Of a stretch of 64,000 bases of DNA, positions 26,914 through 41,900 are shown piece by piece; position 1 is the stretch's first letter; every line of letters begins with the position of its first letter. The notes under the pieces were generated by a model. That model ran no database searches, was not told where the DNA came from, and saw only the letters and a list, made by a program, of their open reading frames with translations. Origin of the DNA: Elysia crispata (Eukaryota; Mollusca; Gastropoda; Plakobranchidae). The stretch lies in the NCBI GenBank assembly GCA_033675545.1, contig JAWDGP010000853.1, positions 55,001 to 119,000 on the forward strand, written 5' to 3'. The translations under genes were made by a program, and so were the position numbers.

Positions 26914-29900
26914 TGATATCCCTAAAACCTAACCCCAAGCTTTGCAATGTTGGAGACAATGTCCTTTGATCATAATTTCTGCTAGCCATCACCTCTCATG
27001 AGTATTCAGTAGGATGCTGTCATGTTAGCTTATCTTATGTCTTCCCTCATTACTCACCCTTCCTTTGCTTTTGTCGTTCATATCTTATATGTGTACTATA
27101 CTAGAAAATCTGCCCAATGTTTTCAATATAGATTGAGATGTATAAGACATGTCTGAAGACTTTTTTTTTTAACTGAAGACTTGATTTCATTTGTCTGTTA
27201 ACAGAACAAGCAGATCTGTGGAGATCAGCTCTATGAGTATTGCTCAGACAGTGGAATGCCCCTTGACTTTAAAAGACACGGTCGTCCTAGGGGGAAACCT
27301 CGACACAAGAAATGGCATTGGGCAGGGCATGTTTAGTGTCATGTGGAGACGTCTTGTGTCAGACAAGGGTTGGGCTGAGGTGAGAATTGAGATCTGTAAA
27401 GGCCAGGTACACCACTTCTCCTGAACTGTTTTGAGAATTAAAATCTGTAAAGTCCAGGCACACCACCTCTTTCTTCTTACCTGTCTTGAGAATTGAGATC
27501 TGCAAAGGCTAGGTACACCACCTCTCCTAAACTGTCTTGAGAATTGAGATCTGTAAAGGCCAGGTACATGACCTCTCCTGAACTGTCTTGAGAATTGAGA
27601 TCTGTAAAATCCAGGCACACAACCTCTCCTTAACTGTCTTGAGAATTGAGATCTGTAAAGGCTAGTTACACCACCTCTCCTTAACTGTCTTGAGAATTGA
27701 GATCTGTAAAGGCCAGGTACACCACCTCTCCTGAACTGTCTTGAGAATTGAGATCTGTAAAGGCTAGTTACACCACCTCTCCTGAACTGTCTTGAGAATT
27801 GAGATCTGTAAAGGCTAGTTACACCACCTCTCCTGAACTGTCTTGAGAATTGAGATCTGTAAAGGCTAGTTACACCACCTCTCCTGAACTGTCTTGAGAA
27901 TTGAGATCTATATAGGCCAGGTACACCACCTCTCCTTAACTGTCTTGAGAATTGAGATCTGTAAAGGCTAGTTACACCACCTCTCCTGAACTGTCTTGAG
28001 AATTGAGATCTGTATAGGCCAGGTACACCACCTCTCCTTAACTGTCTTGAGAATTGAGATCTGTATAGGCCAGGTACACCACCTCTCCTGAACTGTCTTG
28101 AGAATTGAGATCTGTATAGGCCAGGTACACCACCTCTCCTAAACTGTCTTGAGAATTGAGATCTGTAAAGGCCAGGTACATGACCTCTCCTGAACTGTCT
28201 TGAGAATTGAGATCTGTAAAGGCCAGGTACATGACCTCTCCTGAACTGTCTTGAGAATTGAGATCTGTAAAGGCTAGTTACACCACCTCTCCTGAACTGT
28301 CTTGAGAATTGAGATCTGTATAGGCCAGGTACACCACCTCTCCTTAACTGTCTTGAGAATTGAGATCTGTATAGGCCAGGTACACCACCTCTCCTGAACT
28401 GTCTTGAGAATTGAGATCTGTAAAGGCTAGTTACACCACCTCTCCTGAACTGTCTTGAGAATTGAGATCTGTAAAGGCTAGTTACACCACCTCTCCTGAA
28501 CTGTCTTGAGAATTGAGATCTGTAAAGGCTAGTTACACCACCTCTCCTGGACTGTCTTGAGAATTGAGATCTGTATAGGCCAGGTACACCACCTCTCCTT
28601 AACTGTCTTGAGAATTGAGATCTGTAAAGGCTAGTTACACCACCTCTCCTGAACTGTCTTGAGAATTGAGATCTGTAAAGGCTAGTTACACCATCTCTCC
28701 TTAACTGTCTTGAGAATTGAGATCTGTAAAGGCTAGTTACACCACCTCTCCTGAACTGTCTTGAGAATTGAGATCTGTAAAGGCTAGTTACACCACCTCT
28801 CCTGAACTGTCTTGAGAATTGAGATCTGTATAGGCCAGGTACACCACCTCTCCTTAACTGTCTTGAGAATTGAGATCTGTAAAGGCTAGTTACACCACCT
28901 CTCCTGAACTGTCTTGAGAATTGAGATCTGTAAAGGCTAGTTACACCATCTCTCCTTAACTGTCTTGAGAATTGAGATCTGTATAGGCCAGGTACACCAC
29001 CTCTCCTGAACTGTCTTGAGAATTGAGATCTGTATAGGCCAGGTACACCACCTCTCCTGAACTGTCTTGAGAATTGAGATCTGTAAAGGCCAGATACATG
29101 ACCTCACCTGAACTGTCTTGAGAATTGAGATCTGTAAAATCCAGGCACACCACCTCTCCTTAACTGTCTTGAGAATTGAGATCTGTAAAGGCTAGTTACA
29201 CCACCTCTCCTGAACTGTCTTGAGAATTGAGATCTGTAAAGGCTAGTTACACCCTCTCTTTCCTGAACTGTCTTGAGAATTGAGATCTGTAAAGGCCAGG
29301 TACATGACCTCTCCTGAACTGTCTTGAGAATTGAGATCTGTAAAGGCTAGTTACACCACCTCTCCTAAACTGTCTTGAGAATTGAGATCTGTAAAGGCCA
29401 GGTACACGACTTCTCCTAAACTGTCTTGAGAATTGAGATCTGTAAAGGCCAGGTACATGACCTCACCTGAACTGTCTTGAGAATTGAGATCTGTAAAGGC
29501 TAGTTACACCACCTCTCCTGAACTGTCTTGAGAATTGAGATCTGTAAAGGCTAGTTACACCACCTGTCCTGAACTGTCTTGAGAATTGAGATCTGTAAAG
29601 GCTAGTTACACCCTCTCTTTCCTGAACTGTCTTGAGAATTGAGATCTGTAAAGGCCAGGTACACGACTTCTCCTAAACTGTCTTGAGAATTGAGATCTGT
29701 AAAAGCCGGGTACATGACCTCTCCTAACTTGTCTTGAGAATTGAGATCTGTAAAGGCTAGTTACACCCTCTCTTTCCTGAACTGTCTTGAGAATCGAGAT
29801 CTGTAAAAGCCAGGTACATGACCTCTCCTTAACTGTCTTGAGAATAGAGATCTGTAAAGGCTAGGTACATGACCTCTCCTGAACTGTCTTGAGAATTGAG

Positions 29901-32900
29901 ATCTGTAAAGGCCAGGTACACCACCTCTCCTGAACTGTTTTGCATTGGTTTAGCCAAGGCATTAAAGTTTAGCGAACAACAACATGGGGCTCATTTTCAT
30001 TTCAGTACATCTGATGCTGATCTTACAATGTCACAAAACAAAATAAAAATTCTTCTCCCAAGTAGAAACGGTTATTGCCTGGTTCCCCTCATGTGTTGGT
30101 TATGATGGTACTGAGGGCGTGCACAAGCTCACAAAGGCATCTTCGTAAAGGGACATTTCTTTCACAAGTTTAAGCTGCACCTATTGAAAACCTAAAGTCA
30201 GTATTTGTGTCAGATCTGTCTGACTGGGAAATCGGACTGCAGAGCTTACTAATAAATTGCACAAGATCCTCTCAAACATTTAAGAAAATGTAAAAAATGA
30301 ATAAAAAAAATTAAAATTGTCATCATTATAATAATAATAATAATGATGATGATGATGATGATACCCGGTAAGAACAATAGAGGTGATTTCTAGAGGACCC
30401 TTTCAATAAAACTCAGCTTAGGGTATTTTTGCTATTAAAATCTCATTCACAAAGAAAACAGCATTAATAAATAATATAACTGCATAATGCATTAAAACAT
30501 TAATTTTTACAATATGGTCTTACATTTACTAAGACCAATGAATTAGTTGGAATAAATTTCTTTTTATTAGCTTTTTTTAAAGTTTGTTCTGAATTTTTGT
30601 CTGGTAGGTGCTGTGGTAGGCTGTTCCAATATTTAGGTGCAGCAGCAATGAAAATACAAGCTGTTATACCATACTTATTAGTTCTAAGTATTTTTAAATT
30701 CAGAAGTATTTAACAAATATCTAGGTGCATATATGTATATATATATCAAAGCGGATTTGGGAGACGTTGTGTGCGAACTTTTCCACAATTACCCAACCCA
30801 CTCCTTTGAAACTTTACAGGCGTCTACAGCATTTATGTGGCTAGAGTCTTATCCAAAAAAAATCAATGCAAACTGCTTTTTCCTCAAATTTTTCAAATTG
30901 CTTTGTTTCATCAACAAAAGTTAACTTACAATCACCAATTTTGTGCGCCATTTTTTTTTTCATTCTTTAACAAAGGAAGTCTTCCACAATCGACTTGAGG
31001 TGCAGATCTAGGTTTAAATTACTAAATGGCTAAAAATTTCCGCAGGGTAGTGCACTTTTATGCATTCAACGTGAAAATTCAGAGTTTTCTAATTTATTGA
31101 GCCTTGGTGAATCAACACCAGGACCCCGTTTGTAGAAAAGGATTTTCAGCTTATTTCTTATAAAGAATCAGTCTTTTATTTCATGCTCCATTTTACTGAT
31201 AAACACTGTAGATGTTTGAGGAGTTTTTACATGACTTGCTTTCTACTGCCTTTTACCATCCTAACAGCACTGTTTTGGCTTCTTTGAAACCTATTTAGGC
31301 TGTCTTTAGGCAAGTTTAATTAGAAAGAATCATTATAGTCTAGCCTTGAAGGAATAAAAGCTGAAGCAAAAGTCTTTTTTTATGTATTTCGTCATAGGCT
31401 TGTTGGAATATATGGGCTTTTGCCTTTACAAGATATGGCATCTGTGATATTGAACATCACTTTTGAGAATACTCACTCAGTTATTTTGCTTTTGTTTTTC
31501 ATTCATTTTCCAGAATTAATCAGAGCTTTTCCAGTGTGCAATCTTATCAACAATTTAATTAGAGTTATTAGATGTGATGATGGACTTGGTGACTTGTGCA
31601 TTTAGTTTCAAGTTTGAGCTGTTTATGTACTGGAATTTGGTAGAGCAGATTAAAAATACCAGAAAGTGTGCTTAGATCACTTCTCATCATGAACTTGGCT
31701 TGTAAAAATTTTCAGTCAAATCAAATCTATGTGGTGATTGAGAAATGCAAATGCAGTCCTCTTGCTTTTTTTTTTCAAAACTGATTGTTTGAGTTTAAAA
31801 CCTTGATAGTAATAACATTAAAACTGACAGGCAATGCTGAAACATCAATCATGTATAACTTTATATGTCCATTATACTGAAACTGCCATGCATATTTGCA
31901 AAAGCAATTTATTTGAAGATATGTTTTTCACTCAATTGTCTCAACTTCCATATTTCTTTTCATGAGTTATCCAAGCTGTTTTTTGTCTGTTTCAGTTGGA
32001 TTTTCATTTTGGGTCTGCAGTGGGATTGGGAATCACAGGCTTTAGACAATTAACTCAGAGATGGTGAGTCTATTTACTTACATAACCAAAATACAGCAGA
32101 TATATTTGATTTATTTTATAAAACGTCATCATGAAGAAGTTATGAAGTTGTCAATAATGCAATTAAGAATCTACTGACGGAGATGGAATGAATTACCATA
32201 ATATTATTTGTTACTTTGCTCCAAAATCACTTGCAATCTCACAATCCCACATTAAATATAATACTTGATTGTTTAGGTAAGATTAGGGGTATGCTGATAG
32301 GAGTAAAGAAAATAGTAAATTCATAAAAAAAATAATGTTTACATGAATTACTTCATATGTACATTTAAATGGTTTAATGTATGGTCGAAGTGGTTAAAAA
32401 AATACTTTTAATTGTATATTATAAATATATTTTATAGTTTTGTAGATTTATATGTAATATTGGTCTGATTATTGTAAAAAAAAAAGTTCTGGTACATTTA
32501 TGGACTTTACTTTAATCGCATTAAAGATATGCATCTTTTTATAATTGATTAATTTTGTCTTATTCAGTGTAATACTTTTGAGACAGTTTCTAGTTCAATA
32601 TTTTAACTCATATGAAGCTAGGCTGTAATAATTCTAATCTCTTGAATATATTTTGCAGCAGTTTTACAAATATGGCTTTTATATTTAGTTAGATTCAATT
32701 GAAATTCAAGATATGTGTAGCCGCACAGGAAAACCCTTTTGGTGACGTTAGGTCTAGTTTTGTGCTAGACTAATTTTAAGTCAATTTTCAAGTCCAAGCT
32801 CAAAAATGGAAATTTCATTTCTTTAGAAACTCCATTCATTTATCTTTTCATTCGGCTTAGTTTAATTTTTTTTTTTCTGAAATATTGAACGTTTTGGATT

Positions 32901-35900
32901 TAATGATTTTGTGAAACCGCCTCAAATCAGATTTGTGATGTTAACAGTTTCAATGAAAAAAAATGTTCAATTCTAAAGGCCATTTCCTCAAAACAACCAT
33001 TTCTCAACCGGATGATTCTAAAACTCCATAACTTTTGATCTAATTAAGATATAACCTTCAAATAAGAAGCAAAATGTTCAGGATTGTTTACAGAATCGAA
33101 AACTGAGCTCAGCTAAATTTTTTTATCTGGATCCATGTGAAGGATTTTCCCATGTGGCCACACATATATTCTTGAAACTCTTGCCATAAGAAGGGTCACC
33201 CTAAGCTCATGTGAAAGGTTCCTGAGAACTGTGCATACACCATGATATCAGAGATTTACATTGGAGGAAATCATACCTGCTTGGAATCTGTCACAAAGAA
33301 CTAAAATTTTAATGGATACAAATCACCAGCATGTGTTATATGTGAGGCATCAAGGGCAAGTCAGACCCAATTTCCTCTTTAATCTTTTCAGTTCCAACCT
33401 ACAAAGGTGAAGATTTTATACTTGTTCATTCACATTTATCCAAGAGCTATGGGGAGATGGAAAAATTGTTTATATGTTTTAAGGCTCTATGTGGATTACC
33501 ATTTTCGTTTGCATTGTTTCTGTTGTGAGTCCTCAAGGAACTTATATTTCTTTTTTTTTTCTTTTTTTTTTGCCTTACTTTTTCTCATTCATGGTTCTTG
33601 GTCATTGAATTTAAAAAAAAAATGTTTTTTCCTTCTCCAGCTACATACGGTGTGGAGCCCGAGCAGATCTCACACAGTTTGGTTACCGTCCCTCAGCAAC
33701 TATCAGTACGGTCTTTGCTACATTGTTCCTTTATTTGTTTTCTTTTTATTATTTCGGTTTTCTTTTGCTACCTCTTATTACATGATGAAAAGTTCAAGCA
33801 GTAGGAAACATTTGTATATGTTCTTTCTTAATATATGGAGTTCTTTTTTTAATTCATCAAAATGGGTATGGTATTTTTTTAGTTATTTTTTATATTGGGA
33901 TATTTTTAAAAATCAAAAATTATATTAGGCTTTAAAAGTAGAACTTAAAAGAATTTTGCTCAAAATGTTTTGTCCAGGTTGTAAAAATTAACTGTTATCA
34001 TGTAACCCTGAACCTGAAGAAAGAGAAGTGGCCTTACATCATTAATATGAATGCTTTTAGTTCATCTCTTTTTCTCTTTACCTCTTTCAGTGCTGGCATA
34101 CCAGTTTGACAGAAATATACAAGGGCGGTTAACCTATAACTTGGGACGCCCATCGTCTATAGTCACTAATGTTGTGTACAGCAGTGAAGTCAGTAATGCC
34201 TCATCTAGTATTCAGGTGAATCTTTGTCCAAAGTAATTTTTTGTTGTTTTTACAAGAACAGACATTATACAAACTATGGCCCATTTTTAATTGTAATATG
34301 GCTTTATTTTTTTCCCTACAATTACTGCTTCTGCCTCTGTTTGAATTTTTAATTTGGTCTTAAATCTCTATACTTTTACCAAAGAAATGAAGTTTATCAA
34401 TTTAATTTGCTGGTAAAAGAGCTTGGAATAACCTTTCAAGTCCAGCTAGTCCGAAAAGTCGGAAATTCGATAGTCAGGTCGGAAGAGTCGGAAATGGTAG
34501 GAAATCGACTGTCGAGGTCGGAAAAACGGAGGAAAAACAACAAATATCAGTCAGACCTGCCAATAAAACGGTTTCGCTGTAATTTATTATGCCAACAGGA
34601 GATTCCGTCAAAATTACGGCAAGTGGGCTTCACCATTAGGGCTTCTGCATCACAGTCTCGATTTACCCCTCGTAGTTCCGATCGTTTTGCCTTGTGGGTC
34701 AATACAGTATTATTGAATACTTATTTTTTTGCGGTATTCAAGTTTAAATTAGTTATCAATATTAAATTAAATGCGATTGTTCGGCGTTTAGTTGAGTGAG
34801 CGGTGTTCAATAACGGAGCACTCTTTGTGCTGCTTCTATGTGTTGCACCATCCAACATTGGCTTTTTTTTTTTTGCTTCACTTGTTAGTTTTCTTCTTGT
34901 GGCAACTGGAGCGGTTTCCGCCCTTTCCTGAACAAGTAACGTATCGGATACCATCGGATACCATCTAGATCTAGATTAATTTAAGTTAACCCTAGATAAC
35001 TGTTCATGATACTAATCTCAGTCTAGTTACGCTCAATTTTTAACTAAATCTAGAATTTTGTAGGTATGAGTTATAAATTTATAAATAGAGAGAAGAGATT
35101 TTTCCATAAATGAATGGAATTTCGTATATTTTGAACATTCATGTGATCCTGTAAGGTTGAGCATATTTAGAATTAATTTTTACGCAAAAAGAAATAGTGA
35201 AAATTTTATTCGAGGACGAGTACAATATTTTCCTGTCATCCAGTATCAATCTGTGCGAAAGTATGAAACTGAAAAATATAATATATATTGATATCGTGTA
35301 TTTCTTATATTTTTATTTTGAAATCGAACATCGAGATTTGTATTGTAGTTGGAACCATCCAAGATATAGGTGCCGTCAAGTTTCTTACTTTCACGTACAC
35401 TCGTCCAAAAAATTTCGTTCTCTCTATCTTCACACCCAGACCCAGCCATTATTTTCAACATAAGTTCATTCTTATCTTCATCTGATAAAAGCTAATTAGG
35501 CATTTTACAGGAAAAGGGGGAGGCGGGGAGGCACAGGGAGTCGAGATACATTATTTAAATCTAGTCGAGTAGGCCTAGGGCCTACATGTTTTGAGATCGA
35601 TGAGAAATCCTAACTGGAGGTAGATCTAGGGTAAATGTAGATTTTGATCTTATAATCAAAGCCTGGCATGACATGACATAAGACTAAAATTATAGTGGGT
35701 GATTTTAACTTCAAAGCAAATAATTATAAATCTAGATCTAAATGTTAAATAGTTATTTTTTGTCCAATTTTTTTTTTATTTTATGCTAGTGAGAAGTTTT
35801 AGACCTAATCAATAAAGATCATATTCAGCTCTAATGCCTCGAAAAGATAAATATAGGGAGAGCAGTGCTCAAGTGGAAAACTGGAATAAAGGCCTTAACA

Positions 35901-38900
35901 TATACTCTGATGAGTAAACCTTTAGTTTAAGGTGCCTCAGTTGGGCCAGTAAGACGCAGAAAGCAATAACATTTGGGGAACACAGTTGTAGAAGAGCTAC
36001 AGGTTAGTCAACATTTTTGTCTGAGCACACAAAAAAAATTAACTAAATCAGTAAAAAAAAAGCTTTACAATCCTTGGCTCTGTGTACAATCACATTTTGT
36101 TTCATTTCAGAGGCGAGGGGGGGGGGGGGCGGGTGTCAAAAATTATTCTGAGGGGAGGTTGGCATTACTCTAACCCTGATTTGAGATTGGCAGGTGTGGT
36201 AACTTATATTTATTGCCAGCTTTAAAAACATTAAATTCCATAGGTGCTCTGTTACCATCATCATTTCTATTATTAAACATGTCCCTGCAAATTCTCTGTT
36301 GATTATCCTCGCGCAGTGGAAACCGACTTTGGATTTTCTTTCAAAATCCTAGGTAGGAAATTTTTGGAGAAGGTAGGAAATTTTAGATTGAGATATTGCT
36401 GGACACCCTGACCTTTTGAAACACTACATTCTACTTAATTCAAGAATCAGTTTATATGTGCATCGGTAATCATAGTTTTGTGAGACTTCTGACAAGAAAA
36501 TATTTAAAATGCCATTAACTTGTACTTAAAGAGAAGACTTAGCAAGATCATAAATCAATATGGTATTGCATGTGGCTTTTGCTATCCTTTATATCATTTT
36601 TATGATTGGTTTTCTATTTTTCATCGCCATACTAAAGCTACAATAAATACCACTGAAATGTTTTTTATGTATTACAGACTCACTAATTTCTTTTATCTTT
36701 TAGTTCAGTTTATGGACTGTTCTATATTACTTTAATCAGCATGTAGATCTATGTTCTCTCCTTTCAGCCCTTTGTGTGAGAAAGTAGTTTCATTCTGTGA
36801 CTCTCAAATGACTTTTTGTGAAATTTTGCAACCTACATTATGCAGATTAAGATTTGTAATTTTGTTTCATCTTCAACACTCATCATTTTCAAGGCATCTT
36901 TATGTGATCTAAATCTCTTTCTGTCACAGATATAATAAATAATTTTTTTTTTTCACAGCTTGGTGTTAAGGCCAGCTTTTTTTCTTTGTCATATACAAGA
37001 ACATTTATGGAGCATGACACCAAAGTGCGAGGAGCTTTCAGGTTGGTTAAATCATACTCTACTACCTGTTGAATTTGGAGTTGTTTCCCATCCATCACAT
37101 GGGAATGGCTATTTTAAAATTTGTACACTCTATACTTTGCTAGTAAAATTTAGTTGATTCTGTCTGAGACTGAGAACAACCCAGTCCATCCGGTGACATA
37201 GAATTGTTCGCTGAGTTTTAGCAAGAAGAATATAACATATCACCTGATATATTTTATTAGGTTTAGCCATAAAACCACAGCAACACAGTGAGTATTTATA
37301 TTAAAAAAAAAATAATAATAATCAAAAGGAGGACACTTCATTTGGGTTTTAATTTGAGTAAAAATTCTTTGTGTTATTATTAGTTATGTCAAAAAATTCA
37401 TGCAGTTCTTTTCTCTGAAAAGCTAACAGCTAGTTCACTGTTTTTGTACTTTTAAAAATTTCTTTAGTGCAAAAATGCATGAAATTATAGCGATTCTCTT
37501 ACAGGCTAAATTTATCAACTTTGGATGCTATTCTGGCAATCTGATTGAGACTTGTTTGGTCATTAGAATGGGTAACAAGACATATCACTTTTTCGCTGTA
37601 GATAGTAAGAACCATCTATTTGTATCTACATGTTTTAATTTTTCAATCTGTACCACTACTGTAGAATTGGCACCCTTGGCAGCATGGTGGAGTGTGGTGT
37701 GGAGAAGAAAGTCACAGATTTTAGTCACATAGGAGGCACTCTCACAGTGGGTATACCTCAAGGTGTCCATTTAAAACTCAAGTAAGTTTGTCTAACACAA
37801 CGCAAAAGTTCTACAAACTCATAATGTGGACTTAACTCAAAATTGTATTAAAAAGCTAGCTTACTTTTCATGTGTGTTATGCATTAATATATGACAGTTT
37901 TATATTTAAAATTATATTATTTAAGTGAATCATAGTGCCTCATTTTACATTACATCAAAAGCTTTTGAATGAATTACTTTATGTTCACAGCATGGAATGC
38001 AATAAGAGCATTTCTAATACATGTTAATATATATAAAAATTTTCCTTCTTTATTATCATCTTATATTATTTTGTGAAGGTAAGCATTATTTCTATGTACT
38101 ATGTATTACTTCTATATATTTTATTAAGTTTTTCTTCATAACAGGATGTTGCGAGGGCAGCAGACTTTTTTCTTCCCCATCTACCTGTCAGAGGGTGTTA
38201 GCCCAAGTGCTATTCTATATGGTGCTGTGGTGCCACTTGTATCATACTTTGTTGTGAAGAAGCTCATCATCAATCCGATCCTCCAACAGCAAAAACAGAA
38301 GTATGAGTTTTACAGGCATAGAAGCTTATTTACTCCTGGCTTTTAGTTCTGTGAGGTTGTTGCTTTTTATTACTTTTCTTTAGAAGTCAGGTTGAGCAAA
38401 AAGGAGTTTAATTTTTGTTTCTTGTCAAAGATTATGAGTTTAAATTTTGTATATTCTATTGAGCGAGATTGAGATCTAACAGTCAAAAGAGCTTTTTATA
38501 GGCAATTTTTTTCTTAGCAAATAGATTTTCTAATAACTGATTGTTATGAAGTAAGGAATTATTTTAAATGTCTCCATTTATAAGTGGATTGAGAATCTTA
38601 AGGGTGACCATAGCCTATATCTAATAGACTTTTCTTTGCGTGTGTTTTTCAGAGAACTTGAAAAGCAGAAGGAAGAATATGCAGAAAAAATGGCACAGAA
38701 GAAAAGTGAAGCAGAGAAAGCTGTAAGTGGGTGATAAAACCTGACCCCTGCTACAATTTTGTTTTTTATTTTGTTTTGTTTGCTGTTTTAACTTGACATT
38801 TTAGTCATTTCTGGACTCTACAAATCAAAATACTCTTAACCTTATTTGCGCTTTTTTTTCTACTATTGTAAGAATACAAGGGAGAGTAATTTTGTGCTCC

Positions 38901-41900
38901 CACATTTTGAATAAGCAAAAAAAAAAAAACAACTGATGCATACTTATCCGTACTTAAGGGTTGACTAAAGCACTCCTCACTTTGAGTGCACTAAACCTTG
39001 CTACACTGTATAAAGTAAATCGCTATCCTCAGTTGGAAAGGTGATGCCAAGATATTGATATTCCAACATTCATACTTTCTGTTCTGTAGCCGCTATATGG
39101 CTAGTGATTTGATTTCTTGAGATAGCTAAAAGGTTCTTTACGATTCAATTCCTGTCTGGCACCAGCCAAATTTACCCCCATTGCTTCTCTCAGAAATGAC
39201 CTTTGGTCATTATACCTTGGCTTTATTTGTTACAAGCTAAAAACCCTGTTCTACAAACAGGACCCTGGTGTCAATTTGCTGTGTCTGGGGTGCGTGTGTG
39301 TATTTAAAGAGGCTTTTAAATGGCCTTGATATCTCTCCTTTTACTCACATGATCCAGATAAAGTTATATGCCTCCACCTATCCTTCTTTACCTAGAATCT
39401 AGATATCTCAATAATTCTAATTCTAAACATAGAATTTAGATATAGAACCTAATTTCTTTTGGAATAAAGGAAATCGACTTAATATTTTATTCTTTCCCAA
39501 TCTGTTTTTTTTAGATCCTTTTCTATGCTCAATAAATTAGAAAGCTGTGAATTTTCAGGTTAAGTGCATAAAATTAAACTGCACTGTCTTACGGGAATTT
39601 TTAGCCACAAAGTTATTTAAACCTAGCTTTACGCCTAAAGTTGATTGAGAAAGACTTCCGTTTTTCAAGAATAAAAAAATGGAGTGCGAAATTGGTAACA
39701 TAAGTTAGCCTATGTTGACAAAACAAAGCATTTTGGGCAAATCCAGGAAAACAGTTTGAGTTGATTTTTTATGGATTAGAACCTAGCCACATGAACGCTG
39801 TAGATGCCTGCCAAATTTCAAAGATGTGGGTCGGGTAATAACAGAGGGGTTCACGTGTAAAGCCTCCCAAGTCTGCTTTTAAATATATAGATGAATAAGG
39901 CATGAATCATTTGCCGAAATGAATTTTTGAGTAGTGCTGAAAATTTCAGTTTAAATTTTGATTATAAGTATATTTAAACAAATAAAAACAACCCCAGGGA
40001 TAACAAATTCACCCTAAATATACGGTTAAAGAAAACCTCTAGCTGTGAATTAAACTTTTATTTTTTAAACAGAGCCTAGACCTGAAAACAATGTCTTAAG
40101 GGTTTTAAAAAATTAAACAAATCTTTTAGTTTAAAGTTATCATAAGGTTACCGTAAATTAAATAAAAAGAAATATAAGCTATGCTTTGATATTGCTTTAG
40201 TTTTAGCATCCTGCAGCAGAAACTCTGAAATCTAGGCCAATCATAGCTGATCACAAATTTTACTGAATATGGCATCTCTCCCTAAACAGGCTATAAATGA
40301 TTCAAAATAGAACAACTAGACTAATCAAGAAATCAACATCTACATTTGTTGCCTGTTAACAAAAGCATGATGCACCATGAGTACATGATTTTTTATAAAT
40401 GTCTTAATCAAATGGCACTGACTTATCTCTCTATCTCAAATATATATACCGGCAAGAGATTTTCATAAGTCATCTGATAAAAGTATCCTAAATATACAAA
40501 AGAGACACTACAAGTTTTCAGGTCAAAATTACATTCTTCTTTATGTCCAAAAATATGGAAAAATTGTCCAAAAAGCAATCAAAGAAGTATCATCTTTAGA
40601 AATTTTCCAACATGAAATGCTGGAAGAGCACTTGCTTGGCAATATTATTCACTTTTAAGAAATTGTTGTATCATTTAAAAGTTATATCTCTTTCATTTTT
40701 GCTGTTATTATATTTATTTAAATATAGTTGTTCTAGACCCTTTGATTATAAAACACATTGAGCAAGCTTTATTATGTAAATGAACTACAAAAACGTAATT
40801 ATTTATTATTATAATTATTGTGACAATATTACCCTGATATTACTATGTGAAAACCCAAGAAATCTCACCCTTTTTTTTTGTCTCATTTATCAGTTTGGAT
40901 CTTTAGGCATATGTGTACATAAAATGTTTGTTGTTAGTAAGGACATGGCAAATTATAAAAGGGGCAAGCAAAGGTTTCATTCAACCTGAATTTTAATTTG
41001 TGTGCCGTGTTTCAGGTAGAGCTAATGAGAGAGACATATGAGCGGTCTATGGAGATAGAGGAGAAGAAGCTTGGGCTGGTTATCATCAAAGCCCTTTATG
41101 GAAAGCTGCAAAATTCTGATGATGGGTAAGAGTTGAATTGTTGCTTGTATCTCTGAACTTTCTTTTTTGTATGTTTGAAGCTGTATGGGCTGTTAAACAT
41201 TCATTGCTTTCTATTTTTTCTATAGCTGTCTCATTCGAGAAAGCTGCATTAAACATTATGAATGGTAAAACAGTCCTCAATTCCTCTTATATACTCTTGC
41301 AAAGAGGTAAAGAAAAATTAAACAATTAAAAACTACTACGATTACTAACTGCCTCTTGCCTCTGAATTAATGTAGGGGATGTAAAACAATCAAGAACTAC
41401 TATTACCTATTACTGCTCACTGCCTTTGAAGCATATTTAGAGGATGTGATATAATTAAATAAATAAAGTCAACACTTTTTTTTGGTCCCAAGGTGTTGAC
41501 TCTAAGTGGATTCCACTGTACTTTAATTAACAGTCATAATTCCCATGTTAAAATTGTATGCCTTGGACTATTTTTTAACTTGCATTTGTTTTAACAGGAA
41601 TCAGAAACATCCACAAGAACATTTAGAACATTATTAGAGATCTCTGCCATTCTTTTGTCGGTAAAATCATTTTGCAGTAAATCGGAATCTATACTGATAA
41701 TAAAAAAGATGCTATATCTGTTAGCGATTTCAACTTTTTTTTTTTCATTGATTTATTTTTGTTGATATCTTCAGGGAAGTTCTCGATCATCATTGTGTGG
41801 ATGTGACCATCCCCATCCAGGCTCTAGTGAAAGATTCAAAACTAATTCTTCCAGAGACCACTTCAAAGGTACAATTACACCACTGCTCTTGTCCGCTTCA

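Noticed and set aside
28038..29153. 17-residue repeat peptide on the minus strand (YLAFTDLNSQDSSGEV)
   Set aside because: The 51-bp unit is a multiple of three, so any stop-free unit gives a periodic peptide. It lies wholly within a DNAJC11 intron, with interspersed stops and no start or splice context.
33407..33928. 173-codon plus-strand frame
   Set aside because: Crosses DNAJC11 exon 8 in a different frame and is mostly T-rich intron giving Phe/Leu-rich peptide.
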